A DNA stretch of 38,181 nt from an uncultured Treponema sp. (GCA_937915735.1 CALGGS010000132.1:1-38181), one strand, 5' to 3'. Counted from the stretch's first letter, positions 15,216 through 24,109 are shown. The notes: a model not told the origin generated them from the letters alone. Made by a program: numbers and translations.

Positions 15216-16346
15216 ATGACAGTTACGGTAATTTATGGCGGAAAATCTGGCGAGCACGAAATTTCTTTGGTTTCGGCTGCCGCAGTTGCACGAAACATCG
15301 ATTCAAAAAACAAAGTTTTGCTCATTGCAATCACAAAGCAGGGCAGATGGTTTTTACAGCCTCAGAGCGAATTTGAGCGAATTAAGGCAGATTCAAAGGC
15401 TAGCTTTCAGATTATCGAAGATGAATCGCAAGAAGTCAGCGTAATTCCTGGCGGCACAAGCGCAAGAACTTTCCGTGTCGCAGGCAAAATCATCCCAACG
15501 GATGTAGTTTTCCCAGTTTTGCACGGGCCTTTTGGCGAAGACGGCACGATTCAGGGACTTTTTGAAATGGCAGATGTTCCTTATGTCGGCTGTACGACTC
15601 TTGGAAGCGCAGAGACAATGGACAAAGAAAAAACAAAGGTTGTGCTAAAGCAAGCAGGAATTCCTGTAGTGCCGGGATTTTGTGTCCGCCGCTCAGATTT
15701 GGCAGAAGCAAGCCGCTATGACGAAATTCTTAAAAAAGCTCAGGAAGAACTCGGTTTTCCTCTCTTTGTAAAGCCATGCTCGGCGGGTAGCTCTGACGGG
15801 GCTAGTCTCGCAAAAGACTTGCAGCACTTAAATGGTGCGATTATGGAAGCCTTCAACTGGGACGACAAAATTTTAATAGAAAAGGCGGTGAATGCCCGCG
15901 AAATTGAATGTTCCGTCACAGGAAATCCAACGATTGATGACGGTTCAGTTTCTGCAGAAAAGCTAACTGCCTACGGACCTGGAGAAATTGCCCCAAAGCA
16001 CGATTTTTATGATTATGATGCAAAATACAATGACCCCGACGGTGCAGATTTATTAATTCCAGCCAGACTGCCAGAAGAAAGGCTCGAAGAAGTAAGGTCT
16101 CTTGCCAAAAAAGCATTTGCGGCTTTAGATTTGTCGGGTCTTTCGCGCGTAGATTTCTTCATCGACAAAGACACGGACGAACTTTACTTAAACGAAATCA
16201 ACACAATGCCAGGCTTTACCCAAATCAGTATGTTTCCGAAAATGTGCCAGGCCTTCGGTCTTGATTTTACAAGCCTCACAAACCTGTTGATAGAAGAGGC
16301 CATTGCAAGATTTAAGAAAACAAGAAATCTTCAAACTTCAAGATAA
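15216..16346 (+). CDS. ddl: D-alanine--D-alanine ligase
   Basis: A 376-residue ATP-grasp ligase that joins two D-alanines for peptidoglycan precursors. Landmarks are VIYGGKSGEHEISL at the start, LHGPFGEDGTIQGLFEMADV, FVKPCSAGSSDGASL, REIECSVTGNP, and RVDFFIDKDTDELYLNEINT with MPGFTQISMFPKM at the end. All expected nucleotide- and magnesium-binding residues appear present. The length suits the long Ddl form. GAAGGAAAT in the last codons of the upstream gene serves as the ribosome site. The stop is four bases from the stop of the convergent Maf gene. Confidence 0.97.
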   Translation: MTVTVIYGGKSGEHEISLVSAAAVARNIDSKNKVLLIAITKQGRWFLQPQSEFERIKADSKASFQIIEDESQEVSVIPGGTSARTFRVAGKIIPTDVVFPVLHGPFGEDGTIQGLFEMADVPYVGCTTLGSAETMDKEKTKVVLKQAGIPVVPGFCVRRSDLAEASRYDEILKKAQEELGFPLFVKPCSAGSSDGASLAKDLQHLNGAIMEAFNWDDKILIEKAVNAREIECSVTGNPTIDDGSVSAEKLTAYGPGEIAPKHDFYDYDAKYNDPDGADLLIPARLPEERLEEVRSLAKKAFAALDLSGLSRVDFFIDKDTDELYLNEINTMPGFTQISMFPKMCQAFGLDFTSLTNLLIEEAIARFKKTRNLQTSR

Positions 16347-16350
16347 GCCG

Positions 16351-18153
16351 TTATTTCAAATATTTCAGGTACATCTCAATTCCCTTCATAAGTTCGCTGT
16401 AAATAAGGCGGGATTTTTGAAGGGTAGAGCGAAATTCGTCCTTTTCCTGCGGAAGCGTTTCAAAAAGCGAGGCGAGCCGTTTTTCAGTCGGAAAAACAAG
16501 CGAGACGATTTCCTTATATTGGCTGTGTAAAATATCCGAGTCAATTTTTGAAAGTTCAGAAAGAAGCCCGGAATGACTGGCAATTTCAAAGCCTTTTTTT
16601 GCCGTCTCGTAAAGAGAGAAAAGCCCTGATTTTAATTCAGCGACAGCTCTGTCGTAGCTACCATTATCGCCTGACTGTGACTTTTCATTACCGGGCGAAG
16701 AAAGTGAGTCGGGAAAGCTTACCTCAGGCAGAGAAAGGTAACTGGCAACTTTAAATCCTGGAATTTTCATCGAGCGACTTGAAAGCGAATATGTCTGAAT
16801 TTTTCCTTTGAATTCTTCCTGCTTACTTTCGAACCACCACGCAAACATTTTCATTTTGCTGTCGGTGAGAATTCTATTCCCGTTATAGTCCTCTGCAAGC
16901 TGAATATTACTTCCAAAAAGGGAAGCGACTCCCATTTTTTCTGCCGTCGAAAATCTGTCTGAAATTCGGTGGATTGCTTCTTCAAAGGTTGAGCCTCGAA
17001 TGTGAGTTTGAAAATCTGGATAACCTAAATCAAGTCCCGCAAAATAGATTTTTTTCGCACCAATGTAACGGGAAAATTCCCAAGCTGTAGTCGAGACGGA
17101 GCCTCCGGCAACAAGAGTCCCCTTGCCTCCGATTTTTTTTTCGATGTACTGCCCAAGAGGAAAAAGGGAAGCACACATAAGGATTTTTTTGCAATTAAAA
17201 CGAAAAACTGCCGGATAAGCCGCGCTTTCCGTAATCAGAATACTTGACGGAGAAGAAAGTCCTGCAATGTGCCGGTATGCCCAATACTGCGGATCGGTCA
17301 GAACAATAAAATGCGGCTCAACTCCCGCACTTAAAGCTGCTCTTAAAGCCGTGTCAACCGCAATCAAAAGACAGCGTTTTTTTATCTCTTTTAGATGTGG
17401 CAAAATTTCTTCGAGCGTCGGCCCCGCCGCCAAAATAACGACAGGAAGGTCAGGAGGGCAAGAATCTTTAAAAACAGTGATTCCATCCAAGTCCCTAAGA
17501 TAATGAAGATTTTTGCAGGTGTTTTTGAGCCAGAGCTTTGAAAACTTTTCGAGTGTCGAAGCGTTTATCTCGATTTTTCGCTTATTACGCTCTATAAGTT
17601 CCTTAAGAGCTTTAAAATATTCTCCGGAGTGTTCTGATTGTGTCGGATTTTCAGAAATCGCCGTATGCTTAAGACCTATCGTCTGCTCAATCAAAGAAAC
17701 TACGCTGTCAATTCCTGTTCCCAGTGCGATTATAAATTTTTCGTGAGAAAAAAGAGCCGTCCAGTCAACTAACGAAAGTGCCGTAAAAAAATACCTTGGA
17801 TCATTTTCAACGATGATAATAGTGTCATTCAAAAATTTTTTTGCATAAGAAAGAGGCGCATACCCAAGACCGCATGAGAAAAAAACAACTCCGTCGCAGT
17901 CAGGAATTGATTTTTTTAAAGCATCCGCACTGCTTTCTGCCTCACGAATCGGATTATAAGCCGAATGAAGAAATTTTCCGTTTTCCTTTGCTGTCGGAAA
18001 ATCTGTTTTTGAAGCCAAGATTTCGATAGGAGCCTTTAAATGCTCTGGAAGCTCAGCGGGAATGTCGGCTTCACATTCAAGCGAGAACATTTTCGCCAAA
18101 GCAGGAAAGCGGGTCATAAAAAGCCGGAGATTTTTATTCCAAATAGAGTTCAA
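16351..18153 (-). CDS. Maf-type glycosyltransferase (motility-associated, MptE-like/DUF115 domain)
   Basis: A 600-residue protein matching the motility-associated factor family that adds nonulosonic or related sugars to flagellins. An N-terminal domain holds VVFFSCGLGYAPLSYAKKF. The central DUF115/MptE-like fold holds LPVVILAAGPTLEEILPHL, LLIAVDTALRAALSAGVEPHF and IYFAGLDLGYPDFQTH. The C-terminal part is helical. The start is unusual: TTG at 18153, which overlaps the PBP gene by 20 bp and preserves the conserved IWNKNLRLFMTRFPAL beginning; the alternative is ATG 18117. Treponemal flagellins are known to be glycosylated. Co-location with a PBP gene rather than flagellar genes is odd. Confidence 0.8.
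   Translation of the reverse strand: MNSIWNKNLRLFMTRFPALAKMFSLECEADIPAELPEHLKAPIEILASKTDFPTAKENGKFLHSAYNPIREAESSADALKKSIPDCDGVVFFSCGLGYAPLSYAKKFLNDTIIIVENDPRYFFTALSLVDWTALFSHEKFIIALGTGIDSVVSLIEQTIGLKHTAISENPTQSEHSGEYFKALKELIERNKRKIEINASTLEKFSKLWLKNTCKNLHYLRDLDGITVFKDSCPPDLPVVILAAGPTLEEILPHLKEIKKRCLLIAVDTALRAALSAGVEPHFIVLTDPQYWAYRHIAGLSSPSSILITESAAYPAVFRFNCKKILMCASLFPLGQYIEKKIGGKGTLVAGGSVSTTAWEFSRYIGAKKIYFAGLDLGYPDFQTHIRGSTFEEAIHRISDRFSTAEKMGVASLFGSNIQLAEDYNGNRILTDSKMKMFAWWFESKQEEFKGKIQTYSLSSRSMKIPGFKVASYLSLPEVSFPDSLSSPGNEKSQSGDNGSYDRAVAELKSGLFSLYETAKKGFEIASHSGLLSELSKIDSDILHSQYKEIVSLVFPTEKRLASLFETLPQEKDEFRSTLQKSRLIYSELMKGIEMYLKYLK
17768..17779 (+). repeat. Possible partial copy of the ACTAACG repeat
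   Basis: ACTAACGAAAGT matches the first 12 bases of the 16-bp copy at 18755, but the right arm is lost (GTGCC instead of TTAGT). It may be chance. It lies antisense in the Maf gene. Confidence 0.3.
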
Positions 18154-20050
18154 TTTCCATGTTCTCCGTGATTGGTGTGCCAGCCTCTGGCTCCTGAGAT
18201 TTTACCCAGCCGTCTCCGTTAATATTGATTCTGATATTCTGATAGTTAAGGAGTGGTAAAAGCTCTCGTTTTGAAAGCCCTCTAAAATCAGGCACATATT
18301 CTTCGAGGACGATTGGCTTCGTTCCAGAAATTGAGATTGTTCCGGAATGAGCCAGACTTGAAGCGTTTTCTCGGTTCATTCCAAGCTGGTCTACAATAAT
18401 GTCAGCAGCCTTTCCGATTACAGGGGCTACGATTCGCCCGGCGTACTGCTCTCCCTTTGCTTTTTCAATTACGATGTAAAGAATGATTTTTGGGTCTTCA
18501 ATCGGGAAAATCGCCATACAGTTCGACACATAATCAGTTTTTGAATATCCGCCGTTTATATGATCAGCCATTTGGGCTGTTCCAGTTTTTACGCCCATCG
18601 AGATTCCCTGAACCTTACTTCTCGTTCCGGTTCCGCTTGTAGCGACTGTTTCCATACAATCGAGAATGTAGTCCGTTGTTGCTTTTTTAAAAACTCTTTC
18701 ACGCAAAACTGGCTGGTGAACATATTCTTCACGCCCTTCATTATCCGTAATCTTACTAACGAAAGTTAGTTGAACAGGCACTCCGTCATTTGCTATTGCA
18801 GTTGCCGCCTGAACCATTTGAATAGCACTCACGGAAATTTCCTGTCCGATTGCGATTGAAGGCTTTGAGCGGCCAGACCACAAACGGTCGTTAGGATTTC
18901 TAAGCACTCCCGGAGTTTCACCAGAGATTTCTGTTCCTGGCTTTTCGCCAAATCCAAGCTGATGCAGCTTTGCCAAAAACGGCTCAGAATCAATTTTTTC
19001 ACTCATTTGGGCCAATGCATCGTTGCAGGAATATTTTAGCGCATCTCGTGCCGTTTCCCAGCCGTGATGGTCAAGACAAGTGATTTTTATTGTTTCACGG
19101 CCGACTTTTTTTGAATAAATACCATCACAAAGAAAAATATCGCTTGCCGTAATAGAATTTGTATCCAAAAACGAGGCGACAGAAAAAATCTTGAAAACCG
19201 ACCCTGGCTCGTAGCTGTCGCTTGCAGGCTTATTTTTAAGCTCCGTTTGAGAAGCGCTTGAATAGTCGTTTAAGTTTGCAGACGGAAGGCTTATGTAAGA
19301 CAAAATTTCACCTGTCCTAGCTTCTGCCGCAATCAGCATTAGTGATTCTGCCTGAGTTGACTCCAGCGCCTCCTGGGCAATTTTCTCAAGATTTGACTGA
19401 AGGTTCGCGTCAATCGTAAGATAAATGTTTTTCCCCTGGTTTGACTTACTATCGTTAGTTTGTTTACCCTCTCCATTTACATCATCGCTTGTCATTTCCT
19501 TTTGTGACGGGAAAAGAACCTCTTCCATAGAATATTCGATTCCAGCCAAACCTTTTCCTTCTTTTCCGACAAAGCCAATTAACTGCGAGGCAAGCTCATT
19601 TTCTGGATAAACCCGCCCCTGAAGCTTGTCAAATTTTACGACTGCCGAAAAACCATTTCTGGAGCAGGCTTTTTTTAACTCTTCGTAAGTATTTGAATCT
19701 ATATTTTTTTTGATATAAACGAACTGAGGATTTTCAGATTTTTCAAGAAGATTTAAGACAGAACCTTCGCTTTCATCGATAATCGGAGCGACAATTCCTG
19801 CAAAAATGTCTTTATTCTTAATGGACTGGGGAGACGCTCCAAAATCATAAAATGCCGCTGGAACAGCAAGTGCCTTTCCGTTTCGGTCTAAAATTGACCC
19901 GCGCTGAATTTCTTCTTTTTCCACAAGCGGGGCAGGAGGCTCAGTAAAGGCAAAAAATCCGTACTCGACTATGACATACAATGAAAAAATGACCGCACAA
20001 ACAATCAGGAAAATGAGAGGACCTTTTTTAATATAGCCGTTTACTTGCAT
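18134..20050 (-). CDS. Class B penicillin-binding protein (FtsI/SpoVD-like transpeptidase) with one PASTA domain
   Basis: A 638-residue cell-wall transpeptidase. One membrane anchor (about 10-35) precedes the dimerisation domain with RGSILDRNGKALA (50-62). The catalytic domain has EPGSVFK (Ser284 and Lys287), SCN (341-343) and KTG (488-490), all intact. A single PASTA domain ends the protein (about 575-638). The length and anchor fit FtsI/PBP2-type enzymes of division or elongation; which one is unclear. A hydrophilic insertion near 186-207 (SDDVNGEGKQTNDSKSNQ) contains one copy of the ACTAACG repeat; another lies at about residue 428. A -10-like TATAGT ends six bases before the ATG and there is no Shine-Dalgarno site. 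Maf follows by overlap. Confidence 0.95.
   Translation of the reverse strand: MQVNGYIKKGPLIFLIVCAVIFSLYVIVEYGFFAFTEPPAPLVEKEEIQRGSILDRNGKALAVPAAFYDFGASPQSIKNKDIFAGIVAPIIDESEGSVLNLLEKSENPQFVYIKKNIDSNTYEELKKACSRNGFSAVVKFDKLQGRVYPENELASQLIGFVGKEGKGLAGIEYSMEEVLFPSQKEMTSDDVNGEGKQTNDSKSNQGKNIYLTIDANLQSNLEKIAQEALESTQAESLMLIAAEARTGEILSYISLPSANLNDYSSASQTELKNKPASDSYEPGSVFKIFSVASFLDTNSITASDIFLCDGIYSKKVGRETIKITCLDHHGWETARDALKYSCNDALAQMSEKIDSEPFLAKLHQLGFGEKPGTEISGETPGVLRNPNDRLWSGRSKPSIAIGQEISVSAIQMVQAATAIANDGVPVQLTFVSKITDNEGREEYVHQPVLRERVFKKATTDYILDCMETVATSGTGTRSKVQGISMGVKTGTAQMADHINGGYSKTDYVSNCMAIFPIEDPKIILYIVIEKAKGEQYAGRIVAPVIGKAADIIVDQLGMNRENASSLAHSGTISISGTKPIVLEEYVPDFRGLSKRELLPLLNYQNIRININGDGWVKSQEPEAGTPITENMEIELYLE
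18755..18770 (+). repeat. Dispersed coding repeat, 16-bp form
   Basis: ACTAAC and GTTAGT flank GAAA, a perfect 6-bp inverted repeat with the same CTTACTAACG and GTTAGTTG flanks as 8589-8604. It encodes QLTFVSK in the PBP. Confidence 0.75.
19448..19459 (+). repeat. Dispersed coding repeat (ACTATCGTTAGT)
   Basis: An exact reverse complement of the 3046 and 3189 copies. It encodes TNDS in a hydrophilic linker of the PBP. The wider match AAACAAACTAACGRTAGT is shared with 33430-33441 at 17 of 18 bases. Confidence 0.8.
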
Positions 20051-20056
20051 TTTTTT

Positions 20057-20062
20057 ACTATA
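20057..20062 (-). promoter_or_regulatory. Candidate leaderless promoter of the PBP gene
   Basis: TATAGT on the minus strand (20062 to 20057) is followed by six A residues and the ATG at 20050. The -35 is weak (TATCAT). The divergent PSP1 gene starts 57 bp away. Confidence 0.5.
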
Positions 20063-20106
20063 TCATAAAATTGCAAAATATGATATATTGTCGATAGAGA
20101 AAAAAT

Positions 20107-21039
20107 ATGAGTGATATTTTTGAGCAAGACATAGAAGAAACCGAAGAAGACATTTCTCGTCTCGAAGATGCGGATTTTAAAGTTTACGAAGAAGAAGCCC
20201 AAGAACATTATGTTTATCCAAAGGTGCTTTACCTTACACGACTTGACTACTCCAGCGAAGGCGTTTATGTAACTGTTCCGGAAAAATTCGGCGAACTCAA
20301 AAAAGGCGAGCATGTCATAATTCCGACTCGTTACGGCAAAGATATGGCTCTTGTGCTTGGCAGGGCAAATCATCCGATTGGACTAAAGCCAAGCGAAATC
20401 GTAAAGGTTGAGCGAAAAGCAAACGACGATGATTTAAAAAGATTTCAGGAACTTTCCGAAAAAGAAGACGAAGCCTTTGAAATTTTCAAGCAAAAGGTTG
20501 TTGACCACGCTCTTGATATGAAGCTTGTTGCCGTCCATTTCTTGCTCGAAGAACAAAAAGCACTTTTCTTCTTTTCTAGTGACAACCGTGTTGATTTCCG
20601 TGAGCTTGTAAAGGATTTAGTCAGCGTATTTAAAATGCGAATCGAGCTCAGGCAGATTGGCGTTCGCGACGAAAGCAGAATTACCGGCGGCCTAGGCGTT
20701 TGCGGGCGTCCATATTGCTGTCACTCAATCAGGGACAAGCTTCCGCCTGTTTCAATCAAAATGGCAAAAGAACAAAATCTTTCGCTCAATTCTACAAAAA
20801 TTTCTGGTCAGTGCGGACGGCTTTTGTGTTGCCTTAGCTACGAATATAACTGGTATTCAGAGGCCCGAAAAAAGCTTCCAAGCGAAGGCTTGCACCTACA
20901 CTACGACGGTTCAGAATTCAGAATTATCGATGTAAACCCAATAAAGCAGATTGTCCGAATGTTGAGCGACGACGGTCGCCTGCTGGAAATCCCAGCGACT
21001 CGTTTCGTAAAAGACAAAGGCAAGTGGTTCATTAAGTAG
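20107..21039 (+). CDS. PSP1-domain protein, RicT/YaaT-like
   Basis: A 310-residue cytoplasmic protein. An acidic start (1-34) precedes the PSP1 domain (about 60-245). Cys199, Cys204, Cys205, Cys236, Cys241 and Cys242 lie in GLGVCGRPYCCH and GQCGRLLCCLSYE, the two conserved cysteine clusters of RicT. In Bacillus subtilis RicT works with RicA and RicF, as a complex with iron-sulfur clusters, in mRNA maturation by RNase Y. No such partner genes are visible here, so only family membership is firm. The ribosome site is weak (TAGAGA). The frame has no better start upstream. Confidence 0.9.
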   Translation: MSDIFEQDIEETEEDISRLEDADFKVYEEEAQEHYVYPKVLYLTRLDYSSEGVYVTVPEKFGELKKGEHVIIPTRYGKDMALVLGRANHPIGLKPSEIVKVERKANDDDLKRFQELSEKEDEAFEIFKQKVVDHALDMKLVAVHFLLEEQKALFFFSSDNRVDFRELVKDLVSVFKMRIELRQIGVRDESRITGGLGVCGRPYCCHSIRDKLPPVSIKMAKEQNLSLNSTKISGQCGRLLCCLSYEYNWYSEARKKLPSEGLHLHYDGSEFRIIDVNPIKQIVRMLSDDGRLLEIPATRFVKDKGKWFIK

Positions 21040-21044
21040 CCCAA

Positions 21045-21267
21045 ATATCGACTTTCGTCACTCACAAGAAAATTGTGTTTAAAATCGAAAAAGACACGTT
21101 CGCTTCACACGCGCAGCCTAAAGCATTTATTTTTTCAATAACTGTAAAGGAAAGTCGACATTTTACCTTATCTGTCGGTAAGAAGAAGTAATTTCGACTT
21201 TTGCATTACGGAAAAACACTGAAAACTTACCGATTGAATGTTTGGCAAATTCAAAAAGTCGAAATTA
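21045..21267. repeat. Structured intergenic region with nested inverted repeats
   Basis: Between the convergent PSP1 and LPP20-like genes lie four copies of a TCGACTTT-type sequence. ATATCGACTTTC (21045-21056) faces GAAAGTCGACAT (21150-21161) with one mismatch. TAATTTCGACTTTT (21189-21202) faces AAAAGTCGAAATTA (21254-21267) perfectly. TCGGTAAG (21175-21182) and CTTACCGA (21226-21233) form a further nested pair. No T-tract terminator or open frame of note is seen. Confidence 0.65.
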
Positions 21268-21289
21268 GGGCTAAATAGCAAATTCTGGA

Positions 21290-22273
21290 TTATTCTGCCA
21301 AAAAGTTCTCTTTTAAATCTTCCTCTATCTTCAATACTGCGCGGGTGTATGCCAAATCTGATGTTTTTGCCCCGACTCTTTGATATTTCTTTGAATAAGA
21401 ATAGAGACTATCACCATTTGGATTTGTAATCGTAATTTTTAAGGAAGGACGGACAAATGGACCAATGTCATATTGCTCTTCATTACAAGTAATGTTCAAT
21501 AAGACTTGATAACGACCGTTAGTTTCAGAGTATATATATCCCCGGTTTTCCAAAATTTCAGCAACTGAATCTGTCAGCTGAGCAAGCTTTGCATCTTCCT
21601 GCTTTAGGGAAACTGAAAAAGTCGCCTTTTTTTTGTATTGCGCCCGCTCGATTGGAAGTAGATTTATAAGCTCACTGTCTGATTTATATGTGTTAAGAGA
21701 ATTTGGCTCAATAATTCCGAGAGTTTTGATATATGAAGCGGCCAAAACAGAAAGAGCCTCGGCTTTTTGCATATAAAGCGCAGAATTAAAAGCTTCGCTG
21801 TCATTTTGTGCTGCCGAACGATAGTTTTTTATTGCATCCATAAGGGTATTAATATAACCCTTGTAAGTTTTTGCAGCCTCCGCTTTGTCAACATAAGCAA
21901 GGACATTGTAAACATTTCGTTTTTCATTGTGATAGGTCGGGGCATAATTCAGACCGAAAAATTCTGCTTCACTTGAAACTTTCGTAATTTGATCAAGGGA
22001 TGAATTCGCACTTGTTTGATAACTTCCGCCTACTTGAACAGAATCAAATTTTTTTACTGCAAGAGTAAGAACCTCTGTTTTTGTATCGAAAAACTGAGAG
22101 ACTCCTGCCAATGCAGCAGCCATCGCTTTTTTTTCAGTATTTCCTTCGCCCATAGCAGCCACATACTTTGAAGACGGGAATTCTTTTTCCTGATTAGTTA
22201 CCCATTTTGGTGCCGCCGAAAAACAAGAGGCAGTTATACAAAATATTGCAATTTTCACGCTTAATCTTTTCAT
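21290..22273 (-). CDS. LPP20-like exported protein
   Basis: A 327-residue exported protein starting MKRLSVKIAIFCITASCFSA. The stretch PKWVTNQEKEFPSSKYVAAMGEGNTEKKAMAAA is split across a conserved LPP20-type start: a PxW residue set, then a YxAAxGEG motif followed by repeated Ala. The middle is helical and Ala-rich; the end is beta-rich. ITASC could be a lipobox, but Thr at -3 is unusual, so lipid attachment is uncertain. The frame opens 12 codons upstream at ATT; ATG 22273 is chosen because it starts the signal peptide. TTGATT and TATACT lie just upstream. The role is unknown. Confidence 0.7.
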   Translation of the reverse strand: MKRLSVKIAIFCITASCFSAAPKWVTNQEKEFPSSKYVAAMGEGNTEKKAMAAALAGVSQFFDTKTEVLTLAVKKFDSVQVGGSYQTSANSSLDQITKVSSEAEFFGLNYAPTYHNEKRNVYNVLAYVDKAEAAKTYKGYINTLMDAIKNYRSAAQNDSEAFNSALYMQKAEALSVLAASYIKTLGIIEPNSLNTYKSDSELINLLPIERAQYKKKATFSVSLKQEDAKLAQLTDSVAEILENRGYIYSETNGRYQVLLNITCNEEQYDIGPFVRPSLKITITNPNGDSLYSYSKKYQRVGAKTSDLAYTRAVLKIEEDLKENFLAE

Positions 22274-22280
22274 AAAAAAT

Positions 22281-22309
22281 AGTATAAGGTGAAAATAACC
22301 GGAAATCAA
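22281..22309 (-). promoter_or_regulatory. Promoter of the LPP20-like gene, leaderless type
   Basis: On the minus strand TTGATT (22309-22304), a 17-bp spacer and TATACT (22286-22281) stand seven bases before ATG 22273, with no Shine-Dalgarno site. It separates this gene from proB, which ends at 22316. Confidence 0.7.
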
Positions 22310-22315
22310 TAAAAT

Positions 22316-23110
22316 CTACTCTGCCAAGAAAAGAGTTCCTTTTGCGCTTCCGTCCGAAAGCTTGTCCAAAATGTTTTCGGTTCCGCCGTTCGCAAGAATC
22401 AAAGGAATTCCGTATTTTGTAGATTTTGATGCGGCTTGAATTTTTGTCTCGATTCCGCCAGTTCCGAACGCATTTGTTTCGCCAATTGTAATAGAAGCCC
22501 GTAGCTCGCTGATTGAAGAAACAGTCTCGATAAGTTTTGCCTTTGAATTAGTCTTTGGATTGTCTGTAAAAATTCCTTCGATGTCGCTGAACAAAATCAA
22601 AGCATCAGCACTCCAAAGAATCGCAGTAAGGGCAGAAAGGTTATCGTTATCACCGATTGAAAATTCGTCAGTAGAAACTGAGTCATTTTCGTTGATAATC
22701 GGAACTACCCCCTCGTCAACGAGAGTAAAAAGCGTATTTCTGATATTTAAAGAACGATGATTGTCTTCAAAATCTTCTTTTGTAAACAAAAGCTGCCCGA
22801 TGTGAAGTTCTTGCTCTGCAAAAGCCTTTCTCCACTGGGCCATAAGCTCAACCTGCCCAATGGCACAAAGTGCCTGCCTGAAGTGAACATCTTTTTTGCG
22901 AGCCCATTCTTTTAGGGTAGAAACTCCTGAAACCTGAGCGCCAGACGAAACTACAACGATTTGCTTTCCTTTTGAGATAAGATTTTTGCATTGCCGTGCA
23001 AAAGAAGCCATAAATTCTGTATTTTGTGTTCCGTCAGCCTTTGAAAGAGTATTCGAGCCGATTTTTATAACGATTTTTCGTGCGCTTGCAAGTGTTTCAG
23101 AAATTGTCAT
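22316..23110 (-). CDS. proB: Glutamate 5-kinase, short form without PUA domain
   Basis: A 264-residue amino-acid kinase that phosphorylates glutamate in the first step of proline synthesis. Landmarks: IVIKIGSNTLSKADG, VVSSGAQVSG, PIINENDSVSTDEFSIGDND (substrate and feedback region), ILFSDIEGIFTDNP and GTGGIETKIQAA. It ends where the kinase fold ends, so the C-terminal PUA domain of longer ProB proteins is absent. ATG 23110 follows AGGAATAAAAA. proA is not in the window. Confidence 0.93.
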   Translation of the reverse strand: MTISETLASARKIVIKIGSNTLSKADGTQNTEFMASFARQCKNLISKGKQIVVVSSGAQVSGVSTLKEWARKKDVHFRQALCAIGQVELMAQWRKAFAEQELHIGQLLFTKEDFEDNHRSLNIRNTLFTLVDEGVVPIINENDSVSTDEFSIGDNDNLSALTAILWSADALILFSDIEGIFTDNPKTNSKAKLIETVSSISELRASITIGETNAFGTGGIETKIQAASKSTKYGIPLILANGGTENILDKLSDGSAKGTLFLAE

Positions 23111-23163
23111 TTTTTATTCCTATTTCTGTAGATAGTAACAGATTACAAGATTTTTTGCTACTC

Positions 23164-23192
23164 TTGAAAAAAACTTTGAAATTCTACATACT
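23164..23192 (+). promoter_or_regulatory. Promoter of the PfkB-kinase gene, leaderless type
   Basis: TTGAAA (23164-23169), a 17-bp spacer and CATACT (23187-23192) are followed after six bases by ATG 23199. No Shine-Dalgarno site is present. Confidence 0.6.
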
Positions 23193-23198
23193 GACCAA

Positions 23199-24107
23199 AT
23201 GAAAATTCTTTGCGTTTGCCTCAGTGCGACAATTCAACGAACTATTCAATTTGATTCTTTTGCTGTAAATGGCATTAACCGCTCCAAAATTTGGCGTGAA
23301 GATGCCAGCGGAAAGGCCTTAAATGCAGCCCGCGTTTTGAATCAACTTGATGGTGGTTGCTCAACTGCCCTTTGTCCAGTCGGAAACGCAAATGCCGAGC
23401 ATTTTCTTGTACTTGCTTCACGCGACAACGACCTTTATGTTCATCCAATCTACACGGAAGGCAGCACCCGCGAATGCTGGACTCTTCTCGACACAAAAAA
23501 TTCCACAACAACAGAGCTAATTCCGGACGAAACAGCAGATTTACAGCATATTGCCGGAGCCGAAGCCGAGCTGGATTTAATCGAATCTGTCCGTCAATAT
23601 ATGTCAACTTATGACGCACTTTTGTTCGCAGGAAGCCGTCCGGCATCATGGAGCGCAAATATTTGCAGCCGAATTTGTGAAGTTGCAATAAAAACCGGGA
23701 AAATCATTCTTGCAGATTTCCGGGGAAAAGATTTGCTCGACACCTTAAAAATCTGTATTCCACATATCATAAAAATAAACGAAGAAGAATTCTGCCAGAC
23801 CTTTGGCTTTTCTGCCTGGAGCGAAAAAGAGCTGGAAAAGGCAATCGCCGCAAAATCTGAAGAATTCCAAAATATCATCATTGTCACTCGTGGCGAAAAA
23901 GACACCTTGGCTGCCGAAAAAGGAAAAATTTATCGGGCAAAAAGCGAAAAAATCAAGGTTGTAAACTCCACCGCCTGTGGCGACTCTTTTGCAGCAGGAT
24001 TTTTGCACGAATGGCTAAAAACCAAGGATATGGACAAATCCCTCAGAGAAGGGACACGGTGCGCCGCTCTTAACGCACGCTCTATAATTCCTGGCTCAAT
24101 TCTGTAA
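23199..24107 (+). CDS. PfkB-family sugar kinase (1-phosphofructokinase/tagatose-6-phosphate kinase-like)
   Basis: A 302-residue ribokinase-fold kinase. ASGKALNAARVLNQLDGG (36-53) is the substrate-binding glycine/asparagine signature, and NSTACGDSFAAGF (256-268) contains the catalytic Asp262; the usual GAGD reads ACGD. This best fits the LacC/FruK branch that phosphorylates hexose phosphates. It is convergent with ptsI (two bases between stops), but no PTS permease is present, so a role in PTS sugar uptake is not shown. The exact substrate is unknown. Confidence 0.87.
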   Translation: MKILCVCLSATIQRTIQFDSFAVNGINRSKIWREDASGKALNAARVLNQLDGGCSTALCPVGNANAEHFLVLASRDNDLYVHPIYTEGSTRECWTLLDTKNSTTTELIPDETADLQHIAGAEAELDLIESVRQYMSTYDALLFAGSRPASWSANICSRICEVAIKTGKIILADFRGKDLLDTLKICIPHIIKINEEEFCQTFGFSAWSEKELEKAIAAKSEEFQNIIIVTRGEKDTLAAEKGKIYRAKSEKIKVVNSTACGDSFAAGFLHEWLKTKDMDKSLREGTRCAALNARSIIPGSIL

Positions 24108-24109
24108 AG

